Source: JAWLBY01 sp041687455 (GTDB taxonomy: Bacteria > Pseudomonadota > Gammaproteobacteria > Xanthomonadales > Xanthomonadaceae). From it: a DNA stretch of 64,000 nt. The DNA lies in the NCBI GenBank assembly GCA_041687455.1, contig JAWLBY010000021.1, positions 1 through 64,000 on the forward strand, written 5' to 3'. Position numbers and translations under genes: made by a program. Positions 1 through 8,375 of the stretch are shown here, one piece after another. A model generated the notes under the pieces. The model searched no databases. It saw only the letters and a program-made list of their open reading frames with translations, and was not told the DNA's origin. How positions within the stretch are numbered: position 1 is the stretch's first letter; each line of letters opens with the position of its first letter.

Positions 1-59
1 CTGGCGGGAATCGAAGGTCGGCATGGGCCGCGGATGGTAGCCGCCACCTGCCTCCACCG

Positions 60-147
60 TAGGAGGGGCTTCAGCCCCGACCGCGCGGCCTGGCGCGCCG
101 TGATGTCGTCAATCGAAGCAGCACGGTCGGGGCTGAAGCCCCTCCTA
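60..147. repeat. Inverted repeat of the GGAGGGGCTTCAGCCCC family
   Basis: Two 24-base arms (60-83 and 124-147) are exact reverse complements around a 40-base loop. Each arm contains its own small palindrome, GGGGCTTCAGCCCC. The same arm recurs at 62692 and 62959, and GC-swapped relatives occur near 11222, 16886, 28098 and 41050. This is a REP-like dispersed intergenic repeat. It lies upstream of speA. Confidence 0.85.
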
Positions 148-170
148 CCATTTGCATGCCACCGTTACCC

Positions 171-176
171 TACAAT
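171..176 (+). promoter_or_regulatory. Possible -10 box of the speA promoter
   Basis: TACAAT matches the sigma-70 -10 consensus at 5 of 6 positions and lies 28 bases before the chosen speA start. I see no convincing -35 hexamer at 16-18 bp spacing, so this is weak support only. Confidence 0.3.
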
Positions 177-204
177 GCGCCCCCTTCCTGCCGGAGCCCG
201 CGCG

Positions 205-2100
205 ATGAGCGACTGGACCATCGACGACGCCCGCCGCCTGTATTCGGTGCCGCACTGGAGCGAGGGCTATTTCGACATCGACGCGGCCGGCCGCGTGCTG
301 GTGCAGCCGCATGGGCCGGATGGCCCGAAGCTGGTGCTGCCGGAGCTGGTCGAGCGGGCGCTGGCGGACGGCATGAAGGCGCCGCTGCTGCTGCGTTTTT
401 CCGACATCCTGACCGACCGCCTCGGCCGGCTGCAGCGGGCATTCGCGCAGGCGATGGCCGAGCACGGCTACGGCGGCGGCTACACGTCGATCTATCCGAT
501 CAAGGTCAACCAGCACCGCGGCGTCGCCGGCGTTCTGGCGCAGGCGTCCGATGCCGACGGCTTTGGTCTCGAGGCCGGCAGCAAGCCGGAGCTGATGGCG
601 GTGCTGGCACTGTCGCGGCCCGGCGCGCTGGTGATCTGCAACGGCTACAAGGACCGCGAGTACATCCGCCTGGCGCTGATCGGTCGGCGCTGCGGGCTGA
701 ACGTGTTCATCGTGGTCGAGAAGGCGTCGGAGCTGAAGCTCATCATCGAGGAATCGCGCGCGCTCGGCATCGAGCCGGGTCTCGGCGTGCGGTTGCGGCT
801 GGCCACGCTCGGCGCCGGCAAGTGGCAGAACTCCGGCGGCGAGAAGGCCAAGTTCGGGCTGTCGCCGCGGCAACTGCTCGACCTGGTCGGCGAACTGAAG
901 CAGGCCGGGCTCGCGCATTGCCTGCAACTGCTGCACTTCCACATGGGCTCGCAGATCTCCAACGTGCGCGACATCGCCGGCGGCGTGCGCGAGGCGACCC
1001 GCTATTTCGTCGAAGCCTGCAAGCTCGGCTGCGACATCCGCTACATGGATGCCGGCGGCGGCCTCGGCGTCGACTACGAAGGCACCCGCTCGCGCAGCTT
1101 CTGCTCGATCAACTATGGCGTCGAACAGTACGCGGCGACGATCGTGCAGCCGATCGCCGAGGCCTGTGCCGAGCACGGCCTGCCGGCGCCGCGGATCCTG
1201 ACCGAATCGGGCCGCGCGATGACCGCCCATCATGCGGTGCTGATCGCCAACGTGTCGGAAGTCGAATTCGCCGCAACCGGCGCGGTGCCGCCGCCGCGCG
1301 CCGACGAGCCGGCGGTGGTCCGTCACATCCGCGAGTTGCACGACGAGCTGGACAGCCGGCCGCCGCTGGAACTGTTCCACGAGGCGCAATACCACATCGG
1401 CGAAGGCCAGACGATGTTCGCGCTCGGCCAGTTGTCGCTGGCCGACCGGGCGCTGCTCGACGACCTGTACTTCGCGCTGATGCACGGCGTGCGGGCGCGG
1501 CTGCGCGCCGAGGAACGCAGCCACCGGCCGATCATCGACGAACTCGATGCGCGGCAGGTCGACAAGTACTTCGTCAATTTCTCGGTGTTCGAGTCGGTGC
1601 CGGACGTGTGGGCGATCGAGCAGGTGTTCCCGATCATGCCGATCGCGCGGCTCGACCAGCGCCCTGAGCGGCGCGGCATCGTCGCCGACCTGACCTGCGA
1701 TTCCGACGGCCAGATCGACCACTACGTCGACAACGGCGAGATCGACACCGCGCTGCCGCTGCATGCACCGCGGCCGGGCGAGAACTACCGGATCGGGCTG
1801 TTCATGGTAGGCGCCTACCAGGACACGCTCGGCGACATCCACAACCTGTTCGGCGACACCTCGGCGGTCAATGTCCGGCTCGAAGCCGACGGCGGCTGTT
1901 CGTTCGAGCGTTCGCGGCTCGGCGACACCTCCGACGTGCTGCTCGATTACGTCGGCTACGACCTCGCGCAGTTGCGTGCGGCGTACCGCGCGCTGGTCGA
2001 CCGCGCGGCACTGCCGGCCGAGCAGGCCGAGCGCCTCGCGGCAGCGCTCGAAGCGGGTCTGACCGGCTACACCTATCTCGAGGAAGCGCCGGCGCTGTAG
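205..2100 (+). CDS. speA: Biosynthetic arginine decarboxylase
   Basis: This PLP-dependent enzyme decarboxylates arginine to agmatine, the first step of the arginine route to putrescine and spermidine. The 631-residue product has the length usual for SpeA (about 630-660). The alanine-racemase-like barrel comes first, with the PLP lysine in YPIKVNQ (K100). The substrate-binding part follows, with LLHFHMGSQISN and MDAGGGLGVDYEG, and the C-terminal half contains LTESGRAMTAHHAV. The open frame extends upstream to 34. I chose ATG 205 because the product then begins MSDWTIDDARRLYSV like known SpeA proteins, and because the upstream extension would translate the inverted repeat. SpeE would be an expected neighbour but is not in the window. 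Confidence 0.97.
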   Translation: MSDWTIDDARRLYSVPHWSEGYFDIDAAGRVLVQPHGPDGPKLVLPELVERALADGMKAPLLLRFSDILTDRLGRLQRAFAQAMAEHGYGGGYTSIYPIKVNQHRGVAGVLAQASDADGFGLEAGSKPELMAVLALSRPGALVICNGYKDREYIRLALIGRRCGLNVFIVVEKASELKLIIEESRALGIEPGLGVRLRLATLGAGKWQNSGGEKAKFGLSPRQLLDLVGELKQAGLAHCLQLLHFHMGSQISNVRDIAGGVREATRYFVEACKLGCDIRYMDAGGGLGVDYEGTRSRSFCSINYGVEQYAATIVQPIAEACAEHGLPAPRILTESGRAMTAHHAVLIANVSEVEFAATGAVPPPRADEPAVVRHIRELHDELDSRPPLELFHEAQYHIGEGQTMFALGQLSLADRALLDDLYFALMHGVRARLRAEERSHRPIIDELDARQVDKYFVNFSVFESVPDVWAIEQVFPIMPIARLDQRPERRGIVADLTCDSDGQIDHYVDNGEIDTALPLHAPRPGENYRIGLFMVGAYQDTLGDIHNLFGDTSAVNVRLEADGGCSFERSRLGDTSDVLLDYVGYDLAQLRAAYRALVDRAALPAEQAERLAAALEAGLTGYTYLEEAPAL

Positions 2101-2306
2101 CGCGCGCTGCCGGCATGATCCTGCCGCCGCGGGTCGCGGCGCCGCGGGCCGCGGTCACGGCGGCGGCGCAAGCAGCGCGGACCGGCCAGTCATCCCGGCA
2201 CCGGGCGCATGCAACCCTGCATCGGCTGGCCGCATCCCATTCGGGATGCCGCCGCGCTTGCGCCGCGGGCGCCGCCTCCCCACTCTAGGGATTCACCGTC
2301 GAAGCC

Positions 2307-4472
2307 GTGTCATCCGTGCCCGCCGATCGACTGTTGCGACGAACCTGGATCGAGCTGCGCCGGCGCAAGGTCGTGCAGGCGGCGGCGACCTATGCGGTTG
2401 TCGCGTTCGTCGTGCTGCAACTGGCCGAAATCACCTACGACCCGCTCGGGCTGCCCGGTTGGGCGTTGACCTGGACCGTGCTGGCCGCGGTGCTCGGGTT
2501 TCCGGTCGTGATGGTGCTGGCCTGGTTCTTCGACGTCTCGCGACGCGGGCTGACCCGCGACCAGAGCGCCGGCGGCGCGACCGGCCCGGCGTTCGCAGTG
2601 GCGGTCGTGCTGCTGACCGTGGCCGGCATCGGCTGGTGGCTGACCGGCGTCTACGCGCCGGACCCCGCGGTCGATGCCGCCGCCGGCGCGCCGGCCGCCA
2701 GCAGTGCGCCGGCCAATGCGATCGCGGTACTGCCGTTCGACGACATGAGTCCGACCGGCGACCAGCGCTCGCTGGCCGACGGCATCGCCGAGGAACTGCT
2801 CGACCGGCTGGCCCGCAGCCCGGCATTGCGGGTCGCCGCACGGACCTCGTCGTTCGCGTTCCGCGACAGTGCGACCGACATTCGCGAGATCGGTCGGGCG
2901 TTGAATGTCCGCTGGCTGCTGGAAGGCTCGCTGCGGATCGCCGGCGGCCGGATCCGGATCACCGCGCAGTTGATCGATGCCGGCGACGGCTTCCACGTCT
3001 GGAGCGAGACCTACGAGCGCGCTGCCGACGACCTGTTCGCGCTGCAGGACGAAGTCACCGATGCGATCGCCGGCGAGCTGTCGAAACGGATCGGCGGAAT
3101 CGCGGTCGAGGCCGGCGGCGACGCCGGCACCACGGATCCGGACGCGCTGCAGGCCTACCTGCAGGGCCGCGAGGCCTGGCGCGAACGGACGCCGGCCTCG
3201 CTCGAGCGCGCCGAAACGCTGTTCCGCCGGGCGGTCGAATCCGATCCGCCATTCGCCCGCGCCTGGTCCGGACTGGCCGACACCTACCTGCTGCAGGAGC
3301 AGTACGGCAGCCGCGAGCTGGCCGACGCGATCCGGCTGGCCGAGCCGGCCGCGGTCCGGGCGGTCAGCCTGCGGCCGCAGCTCGGCGAGGCGTGGGCGTC
3401 GCTCGGCCTGCTGCGCTCGACGGTCGGCCAGCTCGGTGCCGCCGAGCAGAGCCTGCTGAAGGCGATGGAGCTCGATCCGCGCTACGAGATGGCGCCGATG
3501 TGGCTGGCCAATGTCTACGGTTTGCAGGGCCGGCTGGACCGCCAGCTCGAAGTGCTCGAACGCGCCGCCGAACTGAACCCGCTGGAGCCGGTCATCAACG
3601 TCAACCTGGCCCAGGCGCGCGCCGCGCTCGGCAACACCGACGGTGCCCGGACGCTGCTGCTGCAGGCGCTGGCGGTGCGGCCGGACGACTCGAGCCTGCT
3701 GCGCGGGCTGTCCGATCTCGAGTTTGGCCAGGGCCGGCTGGAGCCGGCGCTGCGCGCCGCGCGCGCCGCGCATGCGACCGATCCGGCCGCACCGAGCAAC
3801 ATCGCGACGCTGGCGCGGCTGTACCTGCTGATCGAGGACTTCGACCGCGCCGAACGCCTGCTGCAGCAATTGCCGGCCAACAGCCGGGCGCGGTTGCTGT
3901 CGCTGCAGGAACTCGAACTGCGCCGCGGTGGCGACCGGCTGCTGCCGCCGCTGGCCGGCTGGCTGGCGGCGATCGAACAGGACCGGCTGACCGCGACCGA
4001 CCAGACCGCGCTGACGCTGGCCGGCTTCGCCCGGTTGCGCGCCGGATCACCGGAGCAGGCGGCGCGGTTGCTCGCGCGCGCGCTCGACGGGCCGGAGCAG
4101 CTCGCCGAACGGCCGCAATCGCTGGACGCCGCCAGCCTGCTGGTGGTCGCGTTGCGCGCGGCCGGCGACGGCGCGGCCGCCGAACGCTGGAGCATCGCGC
4201 TGCAGCAGGCCGCCGAGGCCTGGCTGGCGGACGCGCCGATGCTGCCCGGCAGTGCCTACGGCCGGGTGCTGCTGGCGGTCGAGCGTGGCCGGCTCGACGC
4301 CGCCGACGAGGCGCTGCAGCGCGCAGTCGAGGCCGGTTTTCGGGAGCGCTGGCTGCTGCTGTATGACCCGCGGCTGGCGCCGTTGCGGCAGCACGGACGG
4401 CTCGAGCCGCTGCAGCAGCGTCTGGCAGACGAACTGCAGCAACTGCGCACGCAGTTCGCCGACCCGCAATGA
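2307..4472 (+). CDS. Membrane-anchored TolB/FlgO-like and TPR protein
   Basis: The 721-residue product starts at GTG 2307. Its N-terminus has about three hydrophobic segments (residues roughly 20-45, 48-72 and 95-115). A domain of the type found after the N-terminus of many TPR/adenylate-cyclase-like proteins follows, recognisable by IAVLPFDDMS, LADGIAEELLDRLA and RWLLEGSLR (residues about 135-260). The rest is a long series of degenerate TPR helices, rich in Leu, Ala and Arg. Such proteins are thought to be scaffolds or sensors, but no enzyme domain is seen and the ligand is unknown. It stands alone between speA and a dehydrogenase gene. Confidence 0.75.
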   Translation: MSSVPADRLLRRTWIELRRRKVVQAAATYAVVAFVVLQLAEITYDPLGLPGWALTWTVLAAVLGFPVVMVLAWFFDVSRRGLTRDQSAGGATGPAFAVAVVLLTVAGIGWWLTGVYAPDPAVDAAAGAPAASSAPANAIAVLPFDDMSPTGDQRSLADGIAEELLDRLARSPALRVAARTSSFAFRDSATDIREIGRALNVRWLLEGSLRIAGGRIRITAQLIDAGDGFHVWSETYERAADDLFALQDEVTDAIAGELSKRIGGIAVEAGGDAGTTDPDALQAYLQGREAWRERTPASLERAETLFRRAVESDPPFARAWSGLADTYLLQEQYGSRELADAIRLAEPAAVRAVSLRPQLGEAWASLGLLRSTVGQLGAAEQSLLKAMELDPRYEMAPMWLANVYGLQGRLDRQLEVLERAAELNPLEPVINVNLAQARAALGNTDGARTLLLQALAVRPDDSSLLRGLSDLEFGQGRLEPALRAARAAHATDPAAPSNIATLARLYLLIEDFDRAERLLQQLPANSRARLLSLQELELRRGGDRLLPPLAGWLAAIEQDRLTATDQTALTLAGFARLRAGSPEQAARLLARALDGPEQLAERPQSLDAASLLVVALRAAGDGAAAERWSIALQQAAEAWLADAPMLPGSAYGRVLLAVERGRLDAADEALQRAVEAGFRERWLLLYDPRLAPLRQHGRLEPLQQRLADELQQLRTQFADPQ

Positions 4473-4475
4473 CGA

Positions 4476-4493
4476 CCGGCGGCATGCCGCCGG
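4476..4493. terminator. Perfect 18-bp GC palindrome after the TPR gene
   Basis: CCGGCGGCATGCCGCCGG directly follows the TGA at 4472 and can form a stable hairpin. There is no T-run, so it is at most a weak or Rho-assisted terminator. Confidence 0.4.
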
Positions 4494-4568
4494 GCCGGCG
4501 CCAGCGGCGATAATCGACGCCCCGATCAACGCCGCCGACCGCGTCGCCGGCCCACTGCAGGAGACAGC

Positions 4569-5423
4569 ATGAAAACCGGATTCATCGGACTCGGCGCGAT
4601 GGGACGGCCGATGGCCGGTCACCTGGCCCGCGCCGGCCTGCTCGCCGTTCTCGGCAACCGCACCCGCTCGGTCGCCGAGGCGCTGGCGGTCGAACTCGGC
4701 CAGCCGGCGGCCGCCACGCCGGCCGATTTCGCCGATTGCGATGCGGTGATGCTGTGCGTGTCGGCCGACGCCGACGTGTTGCAGAACGTCGATGCACTGG
4801 TACCGGTGCTGCGGCCGGGCGCGGTCGTTGTCGATCACTCGACGGTCGCCCGCGATACCGCGATCGAGGCGGCGCGCCGGCTGGCCACGCGCGGCATCGC
4901 ATTCCTCGATGCGCCGGTCTCGGGCGGCGTCGAAGGGGCGCTGCACGGCCGGCTGTCGATCATGGTCGGCGGCGCTGCCGATGCGCTGGAGCGGGTTCGC
5001 CCGGCCCTCGAAGCCTATGGCGCGCGGATCGGCCACATGGGCGCGACCGGCGCCGGCCAGGCGACCAAGGCAGTCAACCAGGTGCTGGTGGCCGGCATCG
5101 CGCAGGCGGTCTGCGAGGGCCTCGCGCTGGCCGAAAAGCTCGAGCTCGAGCCGGAACGGCTGCTGCCGACGCTGGCAGCCGGCGCCGCCGGCTGCTGGTT
5201 CCTCGACCGCCGCGGCGCGACGATGCTGCGCAACGAATTCTCGGTCGGTTTCAAGCTCGCGCTGCTGCACAAGGACCTGAAGATCGTCGCCGGCATGGCC
5301 GAACAGGCCGGAGTCCGCGACAGCGTGATCGGGCAGTCGCTGGCCGACTACGCCGGGCTGATGGCACAGGGCCATGGCGACGACGACATCTCGGCGCTGA
5401 TCCGCCTCAAGCGCGGCGGCTGA
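4569..5423 (+). CDS. 3-hydroxyisobutyrate dehydrogenase-family oxidoreductase
   Basis: This 284-residue member of the beta-hydroxyacid dehydrogenase family uses NAD(P) to oxidise a 3-hydroxy acid or reduce a semialdehyde. The N-terminal dinucleotide motif is GFIGLGAMGRPMAG, the substrate motif is DAPVSGG, and the family's catalytic lysine sits in ATKAVNQ (K167). The length is typical. Substrate cannot be told from sequence: 3-hydroxyisobutyrate, tartronate semialdehyde or glyoxylate/succinic semialdehyde are all possible, and no pathway genes are adjacent. A CAGGAGA ribosome site lies just before ATG 4569. Confidence 0.88.
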   Translation: MKTGFIGLGAMGRPMAGHLARAGLLAVLGNRTRSVAEALAVELGQPAAATPADFADCDAVMLCVSADADVLQNVDALVPVLRPGAVVVDHSTVARDTAIEAARRLATRGIAFLDAPVSGGVEGALHGRLSIMVGGAADALERVRPALEAYGARIGHMGATGAGQATKAVNQVLVAGIAQAVCEGLALAEKLELEPERLLPTLAAGAAGCWFLDRRGATMLRNEFSVGFKLALLHKDLKIVAGMAEQAGVRDSVIGQSLADYAGLMAQGHGDDDISALIRLKRGG

Positions 5424-5434
5424 GCGGCGCAGCG

Positions 5435-5458
5435 GGACGCTCCCGCCCGGGAGCGTCC
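5435..5458. terminator. Hairpin between convergent genes
   Basis: GGACGCTCCCG and CGGGAGCGTCC form an 11-bp perfect stem with a 2-base loop, 12 bases after the dehydrogenase stop. The next gene (SPOR protein) converges from the other side. There is no U-tract. Confidence 0.55.
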
Positions 5459-5674
5459 GTCAGCGCCGGCCATTCGCAGCTCGCCGACACTTCGAGCCGG
5501 AAATTGCGCCCCTCCGAGTCGCACTCGATGCGCTCGGTAGCCGGTTGTCGACGCCGCAGCGACGCGGTCACCGTCGGCGAATGCCGGCTTCGGCACGCGG
5601 CTCCCGCCCCGCGCAGGAAGGTGACGCGCGTGTCGCGCCGGCGGCCGAACGTCCGCCCGTCCGCCGACGGCGGC
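5459..5674. other. Non-coding stretch between convergent genes
   Basis: About 216 bases lie between the hairpin and the SPOR gene. A minus-strand frame from a GTG near 5572 to the stop at 5407 could encode about 55 residues with two Cys, but it has no clear ribosome site and no family I recognise, so I do not call it a gene. Confidence 0.4.
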
Positions 5675-6253
5675 TCAGCGCACCGGTTCGCGAATCGCGA
5701 TCGATTCGATGCCGCTGGCGGCGAGCTGCTGCTTGGCGCCGTCGAGTTCGCCGTGGCTGCGGTACGGGCCGAGCATGACCCGAAAGACCGTCGTGCCGCT
5801 GCCGGTGGTGGTCGGTTCGACCCGGGCAATCTGGCCGGTGAAGGCGATCTGCGCCTTGATTTCCTCGGCACGATTGCGATCGCTGAACGCTCCGGCCTGC
5901 AGCAGCAGGCGCTCATCGCTGGCCGGCGGTGGACTCGGTGTGCGCGCCTTCTCGGCCAGCTCGGCGTCCGGAATCCGGACCTCGCGTTCCTTCAGCACCT
6001 TGTAGAAGTCGTAGGTCGGCTTCCGCGCCGGCTCCGGCGTCTGTGCGACCGGCGGCTCGGGTTCGCTCGGCGCCCGACGCGCCGGGTCCGGCTGCGGCAG
6101 CAGCCGGCGGGCGTCGAAGCCGTCGTGGATCAGCAGCGCGGCGGCCAGCCCGAGCCCGATCAGCAGGCCGGCCAGCAGCCAGATCCAGGCCGGCACGCCG
6201 CGCCGTTGCGAGGTATTGCGTCGAGCCTGCGATTTGCCGCGACGGGCTGCCAC
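5675..6253 (-). CDS. SPOR-domain inner-membrane protein
   Basis: The 192-residue protein has a basic cytoplasmic tail, one membrane segment (about residues 22-42, WIWLLAGLLIGLGLAAALL), a proline-rich linker and a C-terminal SPOR domain (about 115-190: LLQAGAFSDRNRAEEIKAQI, FRVMLGPYRSHGEL). SPOR domains bind denuded septal peptidoglycan, and this FtsN-like layout suggests a role at the division site. The GTG start follows the argS TAA without a gap, so the two genes are almost certainly co-transcribed and translationally coupled. An argS-SPOR pair is common in this order. Confidence 0.88.
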   Translation of the reverse strand: MAARRGKSQARRNTSQRRGVPAWIWLLAGLLIGLGLAAALLIHDGFDARRLLPQPDPARRAPSEPEPPVAQTPEPARKPTYDFYKVLKEREVRIPDAELAEKARTPSPPPASDERLLLQAGAFSDRNRAEEIKAQIAFTGQIARVEPTTTGSGTTVFRVMLGPYRSHGELDGAKQQLAASGIESIAIREPVR

Positions 6254-8014
6254 TTACATCCGCTCCGGGGCCGAGACGCCGAGCAGTTTGAGGCCGTTGG
6301 CCAGCACTTGCCTGACTGCCAGGCACAGGCCGAGCCGGGCGTTGCGCAGTTCCTCGTCGGGCACCAGGATCGACACCGCGTTGTAGTAGCTGTGGAACGC
6401 CGCCGCCAGCTCGCGCAGGTAGGTCGCGATGACCTGCGGGCCGCGCTGCTCGGCGGCCGACTCCACCGCTTCGGGGAAACGCATCAGTTCGTTCAGCAGG
6501 TGTTCTTCCTGCGGTTCGACCAGCCGCGCGCGGGCCGACTCGGCGGCGGTGCGGTTCCACGACCAGTGCTTCTCGGCCAGTTGCCGCATCAGCGCGTGGA
6601 CCCGGGCATGCGCGTACTGCACGTAGTAGACCGGGTTGTCGTTCGACTGGCTCTTGGCCAGTTCGAGGTCGAAGTCGAGGTGCTGGTCGTTGCTGCGCAT
6701 CACGTAGAAGAAGCGTGCGGCATCCGAGCCGACTTCGTCGCGCAGTTCACGCAGCGTGACGAAACTGCCGGCGCGGGTCGACATCTGCACCCGCTCGGCG
6801 CCACGGAACAGGATCGCGAACTGCACCAGCCGGATCTCGATCCTGCCCGGGTCGAGACCGAGTCCCTGCGCGGCGGCCTGCAGCCGGGCGATGTAGCCGT
6901 GATGGTCGGCGCCGAAGATGTAGATCGCGCGCTCGAAACCGCGCTCGAACTTCGACAGCAGGTAGCCGAGGTCGGACGCGAAGTAGGTCGACACGCCGTT
7001 CTCGCGGATCACCACGCGATCCTTGTCGTCGCCGAAGGTGCTCGCGCGGAACCACAGCGCGCCGTCCTGTTCGAACAGATGGCCGTTGTCGCGCAGCCGT
7101 TCGATCGCCCGCTGCACGTAGCCGTCCTCGATCAGCGAGCGCTCGGAGAAGAAGGTGTCGTGGTGCACGCCGAAGCCGGCGAGGTCGTCGCGGATGTCCG
7201 CCAGGCACCAGTTCAGGCCGGCATCGAACACCAGCCGGTAGTCAGCCGCACCGAGCAGTTGCTTGGCGCGCGCGATCAACGCATCGACATGCGCTTCCTT
7301 GTCGCCGCCGTCGGACTCGTCCGGCGGCAGGTCGCGGGTCACTTCGTAGGCGCCGTGGCGCAGCCGATCGCCTTCCCGCGCCCGCAGCGCGCGCGCGATG
7401 TCGACCACGTAGTCGCCCTTGTAGCCGTTGTCGGGGAAGCGGATGTTGACGCCACCGAGCTCGTGGTAACGCAGCCAGACCGACACCGCGAGGATGTCCA
7501 TCTGTCGGCCGGCGTCGTTGACGTAATACTCGCGCTGCACCTGATAGCCGGCCGCCTCGAGCAGCTCGGCGACCGACGCGCCGTAGGCGGCGCCGCGGCC
7601 ATGCCCGACGTGCAGCGGTCCGTTCGGGTTGGCCGAGACGAACTCGACGGTGACCGATTCCTTCGAGCCTTCCGGCGCGAAGCCGTAGCGCTCGGCCTGC
7701 TCGAACACCCAGCGCAGCGTCGACAGCCGGCAGGTCCGATTCAGGTGGAAATTGATGAAACCGGGGCCGGCGATCTCGACCTTCTCGATGTGCTGCGACT
7801 GCGGCAGCGTGCCGGCGATCGCCTCGGCCAGTTCGCGCGGCTTGCGGCCGGTCTTCTTCGCCATCAGCAAGGCCACGTTGGCGGCGTAGTCGCCGTGCTC
7901 GCGCGAGCGCGCGCGTTCGATCACGAAGTCCGGCTCGCCGTCGAAGGCGATGCGGCCGGACCGACGCAGGTCGAGCAGGGCCTGCAGGATCAGTTCGCGC
8001 AGATGGTCTTTCAC
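6254..8014 (-). CDS. argS: Arginyl-tRNA synthetase
   Basis: This class I synthetase charges tRNA-Arg. The 586-residue product carries the HIGH-type signature HVGH (H135-H138, in NPNGPLHVGHGRGAAYG). The KMSKS equivalent is degenerate (RVQMSTRAG), as is usual in ArgRS, and the anticodon-binding domain is C-terminal. The frame is open far upstream to 8638. I chose GTG 8014 because it gives an N-terminus starting V/MKDHLRELILQAL and a family-typical length (577 in E. coli). A TACACT box on the minus strand (8042-8047) lies just upstream. Confidence 0.96.
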   Translation of the reverse strand: MKDHLRELILQALLDLRRSGRIAFDGEPDFVIERARSREHGDYAANVALLMAKKTGRKPRELAEAIAGTLPQSQHIEKVEIAGPGFINFHLNRTCRLSTLRWVFEQAERYGFAPEGSKESVTVEFVSANPNGPLHVGHGRGAAYGASVAELLEAAGYQVQREYYVNDAGRQMDILAVSVWLRYHELGGVNIRFPDNGYKGDYVVDIARALRAREGDRLRHGAYEVTRDLPPDESDGGDKEAHVDALIARAKQLLGAADYRLVFDAGLNWCLADIRDDLAGFGVHHDTFFSERSLIEDGYVQRAIERLRDNGHLFEQDGALWFRASTFGDDKDRVVIRENGVSTYFASDLGYLLSKFERGFERAIYIFGADHHGYIARLQAAAQGLGLDPGRIEIRLVQFAILFRGAERVQMSTRAGSFVTLRELRDEVGSDAARFFYVMRSNDQHLDFDLELAKSQSNDNPVYYVQYAHARVHALMRQLAEKHWSWNRTAAESARARLVEPQEEHLLNELMRFPEAVESAAEQRGPQVIATYLRELAAAFHSYYNAVSILVPDEELRNARLGLCLAVRQVLANGLKLLGVSAPERM

Positions 8015-8091
8015 GGCGGGGTGTTCCAGCGAAAACCGCGTAGTGTAGTAGGGCGGGTGTCGAGCCGCCATGCGGCGCGCCCGCTGTCGAG

Positions 8092-8129
8092 CCCCTCTCC
8101 CCCTGGCAGCGGGGTTGGGGTGAGGGTCC
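8092..8129. repeat. CCTCTCCCCC...GGGTTGGGGTGAGGG-type repeat
   Basis: This imperfect palindromic sequence belongs to a class found in many GC-rich proteobacterial genomes between genes. It occupies the middle of the 361-base divergent argS-trkA region. The remainder of 8015-8375 shows only the argS -10 candidate and the trkA ribosome site (AGGGGAG). Confidence 0.55.
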
Positions 8130-8375
8130 GTACGGAGCTGCAGGCGGCGGACTGGCCTGAGCGGCACGTGCCTGCCGGCGGCTGATAGGCGCATGGCAAT
8201 GTGCACCGCCGTTGGCCCCCGAACCCCCGACCCCGCTCCCGACGGGATAGCGGAGACGATCCTCGGCTCCGGCCGACCGCCTGGACCGCGGGGCTTGCAC
8301 ATTCGCCCGATCGGGCGCAGCCTGCGCGGCCACGATTGCCGTCCCGTGGCCCGGGACGCCGACAGGGGAGCGCGC

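Noticed and set aside
145..1842. Long open frame antisense to speA
   Set aside because: In 70% GC DNA the complementary frames of real genes stay open. The product is Arg/Asp/His-rich low-complexity sequence with no family similarity. The same holds for antisense frames over the TPR, trkA, TonB receptor and permease genes.
5407..5572. Minus-strand small frame with two Cys between the dehydrogenase and SPOR genes
   Set aside because: About 55 residues, no ribosome site, overlaps the hairpin and the dehydrogenase end, and no family is recognised.
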